Source: Streptomyces sp. NBC_00178 (GTDB lineage Bacteria > Actinomycetota > Actinomycetes > Streptomycetales > Streptomycetaceae). From it: a stretch of DNA of 64,000 nt. Position numbers and translations under genes: made by a program. The stretch covers positions 2,852,001 through 2,916,000 of the forward strand of contig NZ_CP108143.1 in NCBI RefSeq assembly GCF_036206005.1, given 5' to 3'. Positions 26,925 through 35,099 of the stretch are shown here, in pieces (positions within the stretch are counted from its first letter, which is position 1; each line of letters opens with the position of its first letter). Below the pieces are notes generated by a model that saw only the letters and a program-made list of their open reading frames with translations, was not told where the DNA came from and made no database searches.

Positions 26925-29276
26925 TCAGCCGGTCTCCGGGTCGCTGCCCTGCTGGTTCTCGCGGTCGTTGCCGGTTCCGTAACCGACCCGCATGGATTCC
27001 TTGAGGTCCTGCCCGAAGTCGCCGTTGATGTCCACGCCGTGTTGCGCCATAAACTTTTCCATGGGAGCTTCGGCCATCCCCTCGCCGGCGGAGTAGACCT
27101 TGGTCTTCTCCTCCCGGGTCAGCTCCTCGACCTTCTCCTTGTGCTCATCCACGGAGTTGTCGGAGATGTCTCCGATCACCTGCCCGATGACCTGCTCGAC
27201 CGCGCCACTGGCGGTGTCGGTCGCCAGCGGGATGAGCACCGCGGCCGCGCCCACGGCTGCCGTCGCCGGGAGGAACGCGACACCGGCCGCGACACCCGCG
27301 GTCGCCCCGAACTCGATCCAGCCGGACCGCTTCGCCACAGCCTTCTCGTAGTCCTCGTGGGTCTTGAGGTTCGTGGCCTCCACCTGGTCCGCCCGCGACT
27401 GGTCGAGCATGCCCTGCACCTCGGCACCGACGTGCACCGTGGATCTCGCGGCCCCGGTGTCGATCTTCCCGTCGGATCCCACCTGGGCCTCCAGCACACT
27501 GGTGCTGTAGACCTGCTCGGCCTTGGACAGGGTGGCGTAGGCGTCCGGGTGCTGCCCCAGAACACTCAGGAACCCACGTGCGGCGTCCCTGCCGTTGCGC
27601 TCCTGGGAGTCCGAGAAGTCGAGGTGCCCCGCCGGGTTCTTGCCCGGGGCGAAGACGCTGTCGGGGTTGTTCTTGTCCAGCGACCAGTTGATGTCGTCGA
27701 TGTACCCGGCACCCATGGTTCCGAGACTGTCCGCCATCGCCTCCTGCTGCTTGAGCAGCCCCGCGTCCGTCCCGTACTTCTCCATGACCTGCTTCATGAC
27801 CACCGCGTTGTCCGCGTCCCTGACCACACCGGCGTCCGGATGATCGTGCGGATAGCCGAGCGTGGCCGCCTCCAGCGCGTGTCCCAGGGCGTCCGGCATG
27901 TAGTTGAGGGAGGCCTTGAGTTCCTTCTCGTCCAGGGAGTCGACGTCCCCGTACGACTCCCATTTCTCGTTGCCGAAGAAGTCCAGGTAGCTCTCGATCG
28001 CCTTCCCGTCCTTGTCCTTGCCAAGGTTCGCCGCCGCACCCGTGTCGACGGTTCCGTCCTCCTTGTACGCCGTCGGCGGGTCGGCGAAGAAGTGCTTCGC
28101 AGCATCCGGGCTGTTGCCGAGCGCCTCCAGCATGGAGACCGTCGGGTCGTAGCCGGACCCGTTCACTCCGGAGGGGTTGAACGGGTTCTTGAACGGGCTG
28201 TTCACCACCTTGTTCTCGGCGAACATGTACGGGTCCTTCTGGTGCAGCTGCGCCACGTGCTCCGCGATGGGGTTGAGGAACTTCGCGTCGTAGTTCCCGT
28301 ACCGCATGATGCCGCCGAGCAACTGGTAGCCGAACGGCCCGCCGTAGTCGTGCTTCGCCAGCGGGATGCGCTCCGTGCCGAGCTTGCGCAGCTCCGGGCC
28401 CCACTCGGCGGCGAAGGCCTTGTCGTGTGAGGCGGTGGCCAGGTTGAGGCCCAGGTTCTTCTGGAGCGCCTGGACGTCCTTGAGGCGTTCCTTGTCGACC
28501 TTGCCGTAGTCGTACGTGTCCGTGGAGAGCTGCCCGAAGAACGCGAGCGACTTCTCGGGGCCGAGCTTCTCGTAGAAGTTCTTCGCGAACTCCGGCGACT
28601 TGCCGTTGTCGTGGAGGAGCTCGTTGAGGGCCTGAAGTTCGGTGTGCGTGATGTCGCGGCCCTTGGCTGCCAGCGCTGCGGCCCTGGCGGCCTCCTCCTG
28701 GTCCATCTTCGTGTACGTGGGGGCGCTGAAGTCGTTGCCCTCGGTCACGTTCGCTTCGAGGGTGTTCCGGAAGGTGACGTCGGTGTCCTCGCAAGCCTCC
28801 ACGATGGCGTCGATCTTCTTCTGCCACGCGGCGATGTTCGTCTTCTGCTGACGCAGCAGGTCCGGGTAGTCGGGGTCGTGGTGGCGCTGAGCGACAGGGA
28901 TGTCCTCCACCGGATGCCGCGCGGTGACCTTGCCCTTGGCGTCGACGTGCATACCGGCCGCAGGTCCCTCGTGGTCCCGGATATCGATCAGGTCGTCCTT
29001 GGCCTTCTTGATGGCCGTGTGGGCTTCCTCGAGGATCTGCTTGACGCCCTTGGCCTCGGCGGCGGCGTCCTTGAACTCCTTGGCCGTCTTGCCGATGAAG
29101 GCCCTGGTGACGCCGGCATTGGCACCCTCCCACTCCGCCTTGTCAGCCTTGACCTTCATGCCGTCGCTGGCGTCGTCGGCAAGCCGGTCCAGCTTCGTGG
29201 CCATGTCGGACCAGTCGTCGGCCGCCGCCTTCAGCTTGGCGACCGGGGCATCGACGATGTCCTCGTATTTCGGCAT
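26925..29276 (-). CDS. Large WXG100-like/DUF6571-type protein, candidate type VII substrate
   Basis: A 783-residue protein. Residues 1-110 are a WXG100-like helical hairpin (KYEDIVDAPVAKLKAAADDWSDM, turn AEWEGANAG). The centre (about 200-560) matches my memory of DUF6571 proteins of Streptomyces (TELQALNELLHDNGKSPEFAKNFYEKLGPEKSLAFFGQLS). Near 680 a glycine/alanine-rich hydrophobic segment (FGATAGVAAGVAFLPATAAVGAAAVLIPL) could insert in a membrane. There is no classical signal peptide. Export by a type VII machine is inferred from the N-terminus and neighbours; toxicity is not shown. The ATG at 29276 has GGGGGAG at eight bases. Confidence 0.75.
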   Translation of the reverse strand: MPKYEDIVDAPVAKLKAAADDWSDMATKLDRLADDASDGMKVKADKAEWEGANAGVTRAFIGKTAKEFKDAAAEAKGVKQILEEAHTAIKKAKDDLIDIRDHEGPAAGMHVDAKGKVTARHPVEDIPVAQRHHDPDYPDLLRQQKTNIAAWQKKIDAIVEACEDTDVTFRNTLEANVTEGNDFSAPTYTKMDQEEAARAAALAAKGRDITHTELQALNELLHDNGKSPEFAKNFYEKLGPEKSLAFFGQLSTDTYDYGKVDKERLKDVQALQKNLGLNLATASHDKAFAAEWGPELRKLGTERIPLAKHDYGGPFGYQLLGGIMRYGNYDAKFLNPIAEHVAQLHQKDPYMFAENKVVNSPFKNPFNPSGVNGSGYDPTVSMLEALGNSPDAAKHFFADPPTAYKEDGTVDTGAAANLGKDKDGKAIESYLDFFGNEKWESYGDVDSLDEKELKASLNYMPDALGHALEAATLGYPHDHPDAGVVRDADNAVVMKQVMEKYGTDAGLLKQQEAMADSLGTMGAGYIDDINWSLDKNNPDSVFAPGKNPAGHLDFSDSQERNGRDAARGFLSVLGQHPDAYATLSKAEQVYSTSVLEAQVGSDGKIDTGAARSTVHVGAEVQGMLDQSRADQVEATNLKTHEDYEKAVAKRSGWIEFGATAGVAAGVAFLPATAAVGAAAVLIPLATDTASGAVEQVIGQVIGDISDNSVDEHKEKVEELTREEKTKVYSAGEGMAEAPMEKFMAQHGVDINGDFGQDLKESMRVGYGTGNDRENQQGSDPETG

Positions 29277-29308
29277 TGCTGTGCTCCCCCGGACGCTGCT
29301 TTCAGGAT

Positions 29309-29746
29309 CTACTTCAGGTAATCGTTGAGCTTGGAGACGGAAATCAGATCGCCGCCGATCTGAACGTCGTCCTTCGCGTGGGCGGCCTTGGAGTAATCCA
29401 GGTGGTTGGAGATCTGGGCACACGCGTCGAGCAGTGTCTTCATATGCGTGTTCCAGCGGTCGTGCACCTTGAGCAGCGCGGAGCCACTGGTGAAATTGCC
29501 GTTGGTGAGCGCGATGGCCGCGTCGAAGGTCGAGGGGCGCGCGTGGTCGCCGTCCTTGGAGAGCCGGGTACGCAGGCCGTACGCGTCATGCCCGATGGCA
29601 CCGAGGTTGTCCTGATTGACGGCGAGGTCGGCGCTGCTCGGCCCGCCGCCGCCACTGCCGCCGTCCGCCGGGACGCTGTTGAGCCGCATGTCGACCCGCT
29701 GTGTCGACTCCGCGCGAAGGGCCGCCCATTCTGCGTCGAACGTCAC
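29309..29746 (-). CDS. Small WXG100-like protein, operon leader
   Basis: A 145-residue helical protein. It opens FDAEWAALRAESTQRVDMRLN, has a short Gly/Ser linker near 30 and continues with helices containing WNTHMKTLLDACAQISNHLDYSK, a size and layout like ESX-associated chaperone or effector partners. It starts the operon with the large DUF6571-type gene 32 bases downstream, so a partner or dedicated carrier for that protein is the simplest guess. The GTG at 29746 has GGGGAAA five bases upstream. Confidence 0.65.
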   Translation of the reverse strand: MTFDAEWAALRAESTQRVDMRLNSVPADGGSGGGGPSSADLAVNQDNLGAIGHDAYGLRTRLSKDGDHARPSTFDAAIALTNGNFTSGSALLKVHDRWNTHMKTLLDACAQISNHLDYSKAAHAKDDVQIGGDLISVSKLNDYLK

Positions 29747-29909
29747 GAATTTCCCCGTACCTATCCGTATAGGCCACCGGAGTCACTGACTCCGGCTTCA
29801 CTGACGCACTCACGCTACCGGGTCCGCCCTCACAGGCGCGGGCCGGGAGCAATTCACACTTCGCCCGCATCAAGAGGTAACCGGACCAACGGGAAGAGGT
29901 GTCGCGATG

Positions 29910-29943
29910 CTCGGCCCCCGAAGCTCGGGGGCCGAGCTTCGGG
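29910..29943. promoter_or_regulatory. Two mutually exclusive 12-bp stem-loops
   Basis: Stem 1 pairs 29910-29921 with 29925-29936 (12 perfect pairs, loop AGC). Stem 2 pairs 29917-29928 with 29932-29943 (12 perfect pairs, loop GGG). They share bases 29917-29936, so only one can form at a time. This is the geometry of an attenuator or of a double palindromic binding site. Confidence 0.6.
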
Positions 29944-30183
29944 ACGGACCCGTTCACTCTTTCAGGGGTCGAAGCGGGACACCGATCCCGACGCTCAAGC
30001 TTCGGGATCCGAGGACCGGGACACGAGGTCCGAGACCCGAGCGCTGTCAGTACCCGGTAGGGAAAACCTGGAAGGAAACCACCCCTCCCACCCCACCCAG
30101 CCCCGTCACGGCCAGCAAGTATGACTAATCGTGACCGGCTTGCAGCGGACTGTGGCGCAGGCCTACGGTGCCCACAACTGAAC

Positions 30184-30219
30184 GACCCCGGCATGGTGTT
30201 GTCGCACCGGGCCGGGGTC
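30184..30219 (+). promoter_or_regulatory. Leader stem-loop upstream of the zinc-ribbon protein gene
   Basis: GACCCCGGC (30184-30192) pairs with GCCGGGGTC (30211-30219), and inside it GGTG (30195-30198) pairs with CACC (30205-30208). It ends 28 bases before the start codon at 30248, so it could act as an attenuator or leader element. Confidence 0.5.
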
Positions 30220-30247
30220 TCACCTCAAGATCGAAACAGGCGACCTC

Positions 30248-31471
30248 GTGGCTATCCAGCACCCTAGCTCCGCCGTCCGCGCCCCCGCACCCTCACGCCC
30301 CTACGCCCGGGCGAACCCCGGCTACGGGAAGCGCACGGTCCCCGGCCAACGCCCGTCACACCTTGACGACTTCATGACACTCCCGGAGCGGGAGCGGTAT
30401 GTCGCCGGTTACGTGGACCACCTCCCCGACGGCGCCGCGATGGACATCAAGTCGCTGGCCAAGTCCCTCCCACTGCACGGGCAGGCCGCCGTCGGCAGCG
30501 CTCTGCGGGCGCTGAGCGTGGCCGGTCATCTGCGGCATGCGCGGTGTCCTGCGAGCTTGCAGGGCGGCCAGGTCCGGTGGGTCACGCTGACCTTCTGGTC
30601 CCGCACGGCCCGCGACAACGAATGGTGGACGGCGTTCATCGAGGTGGAGGGAACCCGGGCCAGGACGGAGCAGGCCAATCCAACGGTTGCGGTCCCGCAA
30701 CAGCGAGCCGCCCGCACGTCCGACGGCTCGCCTTCACGGGTCACGGGGCCCACGGCGGCCCCGGCCGCGGCGCGGGTCCCGACTCCGGCCGTAGCGGATG
30801 ACGTGACGCCTGCTGCGGCCCCGGAGGCTGATGCAGCGCGAACGGCCTCATCGGCTGTGGTCCTGGAGACCGATGCAGCACGAACGGCAGCCTCATCGGC
30901 TCCGCCCGCAGCAGTCCAGACGGCGGCGCCTCCCGCCCCCGCTTCTGCCTCTGCTCCGGTGCCTGCTTCGGCCTCGGCACCTTCCCCCGCTTCGATCGCA
31001 GGTGCCGGGGCACAGCCGGGACAACACTCCGCTGCCTACTCCGCGTTGGCGCTCCTCGGCCGAGCCGATCCGCGCCTGGCACTCTCCGCTGCGGACTGCG
31101 CCGCCCTGGAGGAACTGGCCGCTGCATGGCTGGAGCGTGGAGTGGACACGGCGTACTTCACGCATGCCCTCACCTCCGGGCTCCCCGCACAGATCGGCTC
31201 ACCGGTCGGGCTGCTCCGCCGCCGCCTCCGGGACAAGATTCCGCCTCAGCTGGCTCCTGCCACGGTTACCCGGGCCGCTGAGCCGCCCATCCGCCGCCTC
31301 ATGGTCGAGTGCACCCAGTGCGCGACCCCGGGGCGCCCCGAGGCCCTCCCGGACGGCCTGTGCCGCCCGTGCAGGACCACGAGCCGGGAAGCTGACACCG
31401 CCGCCCCGCCGGTCGTACGCGACGTGGCAGCCCACGTGGGCATGCTCCGCGACCTGATGCGCCTGCCCTGA
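30248..31471 (+). CDS. Winged-helix-like protein with C-terminal zinc ribbon
   Basis: A 407-residue protein. Residues about 40-125 look like a winged-helix region (FMTLPERERYVAGYVDHLPDGAAMDIKSLAKSLPLHGQAAVGSALRALSVAGHL). A 130-residue Ala/Pro/Ser/Thr linker follows. The C-terminal part (about 258-330) is helical, and a CTQC ... CRPC pair near 355-380 looks like a zinc ribbon. Similar proteins occur in several copies per Streptomyces genome, by my recollection, without known function. It may be a DNA-binding regulator. It is alone on the plus strand between two minus-strand operons. Confidence 0.7.
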   Translation: MAIQHPSSAVRAPAPSRPYARANPGYGKRTVPGQRPSHLDDFMTLPERERYVAGYVDHLPDGAAMDIKSLAKSLPLHGQAAVGSALRALSVAGHLRHARCPASLQGGQVRWVTLTFWSRTARDNEWWTAFIEVEGTRARTEQANPTVAVPQQRAARTSDGSPSRVTGPTAAPAAARVPTPAVADDVTPAAAPEADAARTASSAVVLETDAARTAASSAPPAAVQTAAPPAPASASAPVPASASAPSPASIAGAGAQPGQHSAAYSALALLGRADPRLALSAADCAALEELAAAWLERGVDTAYFTHALTSGLPAQIGSPVGLLRRRLRDKIPPQLAPATVTRAAEPPIRRLMVECTQCATPGRPEALPDGLCRPCRTTSREADTAAPPVVRDVAAHVGMLRDLMRLP

Positions 31472-31572
31472 GCGACCCTGGAGCCAACTCACGGAGGGCT
31501 CCGCGTACTGGGCAACGACGAGCTGCCGCCTGAAGGCTCCCGAGCACGGACGCCGCTTGCGAGGGTTGAACC

Positions 31573-32943
31573 TCAGGCGCGGGGTTCCTGTGACGGAGGT
31601 CCGTCGTACGGCCCGGGAGCGCCGGTCGGCGGCGCGTAGGTCGGGTATGGGGGCTGCGCAGCCCCTAGCGCGGGCTGATAGCCGTACGGCGGCACCGCAG
31701 GGGCTGCTGCCGAAGCAGCGCTGCGCCGACGGGATCGTACGACTGCCACAGCCACCCCGGCAGCGACGAGCGCTGCCGCCCCGACGCCGAGCCCGACCCA
31801 CAGACCGGTGCTCCCGCCCTCGTCGTCCGACGCCGAAGCCGCAACGGCCGGCTTCCCGCTCGCCTCGGACCCGCCTGCCGCCTTCGAGGGCGCGGCAGAG
31901 GGCGTCGGCGTCGCGGCTGCCGCGAGATCCGGGAGCGGGTACTCATCTGCGGGGCCGGGGTCGCCGGGGGTTTTCAGGGCGATGCGGGGACGGACCACAC
32001 CATAACCAACGTAGTCGTTACGGTCGGCTCCGCTCGTGGGCCCGCCTGCGGTATTAAGCAGGACTCGCAGGACCTGGTTGTTGGTCCATTCCGGGTACTT
32101 GGCCCAGATGAGAGCGGCGGAGGCGGAGACGAGGGCTGTGGCGTCGCTGGTGCCGTGAGACTTACACAAACCGGTTTCGCTTGGGCAAGCGTGAATCATG
32201 TCTTCGCCCGGGGCAGACAAATCCACCTGGGGGCCGAACTGCGACTCGCCGGTTTTCCGCAGGTCCTGACCGATGGCGCCGACACCCACGGCTCCGGGAG
32301 TGGCAGCAGGATACTTCACCCCGTTGACGCTCTCGGCGTCGTTGCCCATACCGGCGAATACGAGGGAACCCTTATCCAATGCGTACTTCACGGCATCGGT
32401 CAACTGCTCGGATCCTTCGCTCATGGCCAAGGAGACGTTGATGACCCGCGCCCCCTGATCAGCGGCGTAGCGGATTGCGAGAGGCACATGGGTGTTGAAC
32501 TGCTTGATGTCAGCCGCAAGGTTGGGAGCCTTGTCAGGGACCCTGATCGGTAGAATTTTCGCACCAGGAGCTAGTCCGAAGGCGCCGTCGCCACCGCGAC
32601 CGTCGCCGGTTCCGGCAATCAAGGCAGCCATGCCCGTGCCATGGGTACCAAGATCAGTATGCTCGTCACCCTTTTCGCTCAACGCAAAGTCCCTGCCATC
32701 GAGGACTTGTCCCTGCAGATCCTGGTTCGAAGAATCGACACCCGTGTCGATGACAGCGACAGTTACACCTTTTCCGGTGCTTGTCTGCCACATCTCCTCA
32801 GCCTTCATTGCTGTCAGGTGCCATTGGTTCGAACGGACAGAATCCGCGTGTGCAGTCGAAGGAACGGCGCCCACCAATAGCGCTCCGAGTAGCGCGGACA
32901 CTGCAACTCGACGACGGTCGACTCCGGTACCGCTGTTGCGCAT
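31573..32943 (-). CDS. mycP: Type VII secretion-associated serine protease, mycosin
   Basis: A 456-residue membrane-anchored subtilase. A signal peptide (residues 1-33, ending VPSTAHA) precedes the S8 domain, with Asp in VAVIDTGVDSS, His in DLGTHGTGMAALIAG and Ser in SHGTSDATALVSASAALI. A C-terminal membrane helix (WVGLGVGAAALVAAGVAVAVV) and a proline-rich cytoplasmic tail follow, as in mycosins of ESX systems, where the protein stabilises the secretion complex and clips substrates. It follows two WXG/PPE-like genes by 26 bases. The catalytic half has about 54% G+C, far below the window. Confidence 0.93.
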   Translation of the reverse strand: MRNSGTGVDRRRVAVSALLGALLVGAVPSTAHADSVRSNQWHLTAMKAEEMWQTSTGKGVTVAVIDTGVDSSNQDLQGQVLDGRDFALSEKGDEHTDLGTHGTGMAALIAGTGDGRGGDGAFGLAPGAKILPIRVPDKAPNLAADIKQFNTHVPLAIRYAADQGARVINVSLAMSEGSEQLTDAVKYALDKGSLVFAGMGNDAESVNGVKYPAATPGAVGVGAIGQDLRKTGESQFGPQVDLSAPGEDMIHACPSETGLCKSHGTSDATALVSASAALIWAKYPEWTNNQVLRVLLNTAGGPTSGADRNDYVGYGVVRPRIALKTPGDPGPADEYPLPDLAAAATPTPSAAPSKAAGGSEASGKPAVAASASDDEGGSTGLWVGLGVGAAALVAAGVAVAVVRSRRRSAASAAAPAVPPYGYQPALGAAQPPYPTYAPPTGAPGPYDGPPSQEPRA

Positions 32944-32969
32944 CTGAATCCTTTGCAGATACTGACTAA

Positions 32970-34430
32970 TCAGTCGATGACAGGCGGAACGATGCGCCGG
33001 CTACCTTGCTGCCAGGTCTCCTCGTCCTCAACGAGGTAATCCGGCCGCTCACTCTCAGCCCGACGTGATTCGCCAGGTCGCTGCACTGAGAAACCACGAC
33101 CGCCCGCACCGCCGCCACGGCCGCCCCCAGAGGACGCGGCGTTTCGCACCAAACCCGTGCCCCCGGGTGTGAACGGGCGCCCGCTCGTACGGCCAGGCTG
33201 TTGAGGACGCCCTCCCACCACACCGCCGGCCTCGCCAGCCAAGCGACGGCCACCGACAATGCCACTTTGGCTGCTTCCGGCGCCTCCCACTCCAGCACCA
33301 TTCCCCATGGGTGCACGACCAACGTGCGATCCTTCGCCGCCGACGACCGTGCCACGGGGCAGACTGCCGGTCGGTCGTCCAGTGGCTTGCGCAACGGGAC
33401 GGCCTCCAGTGATCCCTCCATCACGCGGCAGCCTGCTCGCAGGGCCTGCAGTCAGTCCGCCCTGGCCAGGCAGCGAAGGTGGGCGGAGTCCGGACACCGC
33501 TTTTCCACCCGCGGACGGGCCCTGAAGCGGAATTGGACCGCCCCCGAAGGGCCGTGGCGTGTTCATCGGGCTGGGGGGAAGGACGCCTTCGGCGTTGCCC
33601 GTCGTTGGTGGCACCGACGGCGTCACCGTATTGGTGGCAGAAGTTGGCGGCAAAGTCGCCACCCCGTCGATCTCCATATCCACGGGTGTGCCCGCGTGGA
33701 CCGGAGCCTTAAAGCCATGAGTGATCGAAGATCCGGGAACCCCGTTGGTATCGGATACCGAAGTGGAAGGACTATAAGCAGCCTTGCTTGACCCCGAGTG
33801 TCCACCGGAGCCGCTTCCTGTAGGCTCCCAGGTCTCGCCTTCGGCGATGGTTTCCTTGCGGTCAGGAACGAACTCCCCCGGCGGCGGCGGGAACACCGGC
33901 CGCTCCAGGCTGTCCATCTGCGAGGCCGAGAACTGGTACGACTGCGCCAGCCTCCGCATCTCCGCAGCCGCCTCCTGGCGGTTGGACTCCTTGGCGGCGA
34001 GCAGCGTCTCCAGGGACTTCTTCTCGACCGCCGACGCGTCCGGGTCGTTGTGCGCGGCCTTCGCGGCTTCCAGGTTCGCCTGGGCGCCCGCGTCGGTGCG
34101 CGGGATGGCGACCTGGGCCGAGGCGAGTGCGTCGGAGGCCTGGGCCAGCCACTTCGACGCGCCCTCGCTGTAGTCGCCGAGGCGCAGCGTCGCGTTGGCC
34201 AGGTCCGCGCCCCAGGTGCGGAAGGCCGTGGCGCCCTCGCCCTTCCACTCGACCGTCTGCGGCCGGACCTTGAGGTCCTCCGCGATCTTGCGGATCTCCG
34301 TGGCGGCGCTGAGCAGCCGGTCCGACGCGCTCTGGATCGCACCGCTGTTGGCCTTGTCCAGCCAGGCCAGCATGGTCTCGTGCGTCATGCTGTCGAACGG
34401 TGTGCCCTGTCCTGCTTCCCTGTGGTCCAT
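32970..34430 (-). CDS. PPE/WXG-like secreted protein with C-terminal YxxxD signal
   Basis: A 486-residue protein. Residues about 1-170 are helical with a WXG turn (TVEWKGEGATAFRTWG), as in ESX substrates. Residues about 190-450 are Gly/Ser/Pro/Arg-rich and low in complexity (GGRPVAQATGRPTGSLPRG). The end reads RPDYLVEDEETWQQGSRR; YLVED fits the YxxxD/E type VII signal. Such proteins are often mislabelled translation initiation factor IF-2. The second gene of the operon, 44 bases after the upstream one. The 3' half has lower G+C than the 5' half. Confidence 0.8.
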   Translation of the reverse strand: MDHREAGQGTPFDSMTHETMLAWLDKANSGAIQSASDRLLSAATEIRKIAEDLKVRPQTVEWKGEGATAFRTWGADLANATLRLGDYSEGASKWLAQASDALASAQVAIPRTDAGAQANLEAAKAAHNDPDASAVEKKSLETLLAAKESNRQEAAAEMRRLAQSYQFSASQMDSLERPVFPPPPGEFVPDRKETIAEGETWEPTGSGSGGHSGSSKAAYSPSTSVSDTNGVPGSSITHGFKAPVHAGTPVDMEIDGVATLPPTSATNTVTPSVPPTTGNAEGVLPPSPMNTPRPFGGGPIPLQGPSAGGKAVSGLRPPSLPGQGGLTAGPASRLPRDGGITGGRPVAQATGRPTGSLPRGTVVGGEGSHVGRAPMGNGAGVGGAGSSQSGIVGGRRLAGEAGGVVGGRPQQPGRTSGRPFTPGGTGLVRNAASSGGGRGGGAGGRGFSVQRPGESRRAESERPDYLVEDEETWQQGSRRIVPPVID

Positions 34431-34474
34431 CCCAGCCCCCGTCTATCCCCGCGTCATGCCGGTGTTCGTCGTCA

Positions 34475-34996
34475 TCAGGTACCCACGACGCCGGCGGTGT
34501 CCGAGGGTGCCGCAGGCGTCCCCGGTCCCGTGTCCCCGCTCTGCTTGGCCGGCTTCGTCGGGTCGTACTCGCCGCCGTAGTGCTTCTTCGCGTCGTCCGA
34601 GATCGCGAGCATGCGGCGCCGGATATCGATGTCCAGGTTCTCGTAGCCGTTGTGGGAGGCGAGAACCGCGATGCTCATGCCCTCTATGGAGTTCGAGAGG
34701 GACTTCGACAGCGTTTCCAGTTCGGTGATGACCGTCTGGTAGGAGGCGAACAGGCTTGCGGCTTCGGCCCATTGGTTGGCTCCGCCGCCGAACTGGGTCC
34801 GCACCATGGGGTCTTCGCCGAGCTGCGCGGCGCCGGCGGGAGACTTCTTGAGGTCTGCCAGTATCTCGTCGACGCGGTTGCGGAACTTGGTGAACGACGT
34901 CAGTTCCGTGGCCAGTTCGACCGCCGCGGCCGCCGTGGTGACTCCCAGGCCCGGCACGGCCATCAGTCCCGCGCTCACTCCATCACTCGGCAGCAC
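34475..34996 (-). CDS. WXG100/EspA-like helical partner protein
   Basis: A 173-residue helical protein. It has a mildly hydrophobic start (GLMAVPGLGVTTAAAAVELATELTS), a central WXG-like area (FGGGANQWAEAASLFASYQTVITELETLSKSLSNSIEGMS) and an acidic disordered end (DDAKKHYGGEYDPTKPAKQSGDTG). Length and helix pattern fit proteins that pair with PPE-like partners before export. It is first in the operon with the PPE-like and mycosin genes. The start at 34996 is the only in-frame ATG near the frame beginning; a GGGGAG-type site lies just upstream. Confidence 0.68.
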   Translation of the reverse strand: MLPSDGVSAGLMAVPGLGVTTAAAAVELATELTSFTKFRNRVDEILADLKKSPAGAAQLGEDPMVRTQFGGGANQWAEAASLFASYQTVITELETLSKSLSNSIEGMSIAVLASHNGYENLDIDIRRRMLAISDDAKKHYGGEYDPTKPAKQSGDTGPGTPAAPSDTAGVVGT

Positions 34997-35099
34997 AGCA
35001 CCCTCCCCGTATCCGGCCGGCCACGACTTCAGGGATCACTGTAGTCAGCACCGGTGACACACCGCACCCCCGGGTTGCAGGTGCAACGTGAATCACACG

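Larger units (their letters stand above)
29747..30247. other. 501-base intergenic region packed with inverted repeats
   Basis: Lies between a minus-strand operon start and a plus-strand gene. It is less G+C rich than its surroundings in places and holds the overlapping hairpins at 29910-29943 and the leader hairpin at 30184-30219, plus shorter repeats near 29991-30035. No convincing coding sequence is seen. Confidence 0.6.

Noticed and set aside
29907..30128. 73-codon plus-strand frame crossing the overlapping hairpins
   Set aside because: No ribosome site, low-complexity translation and overlap with two perfect stem-loops make a gene unlikely.
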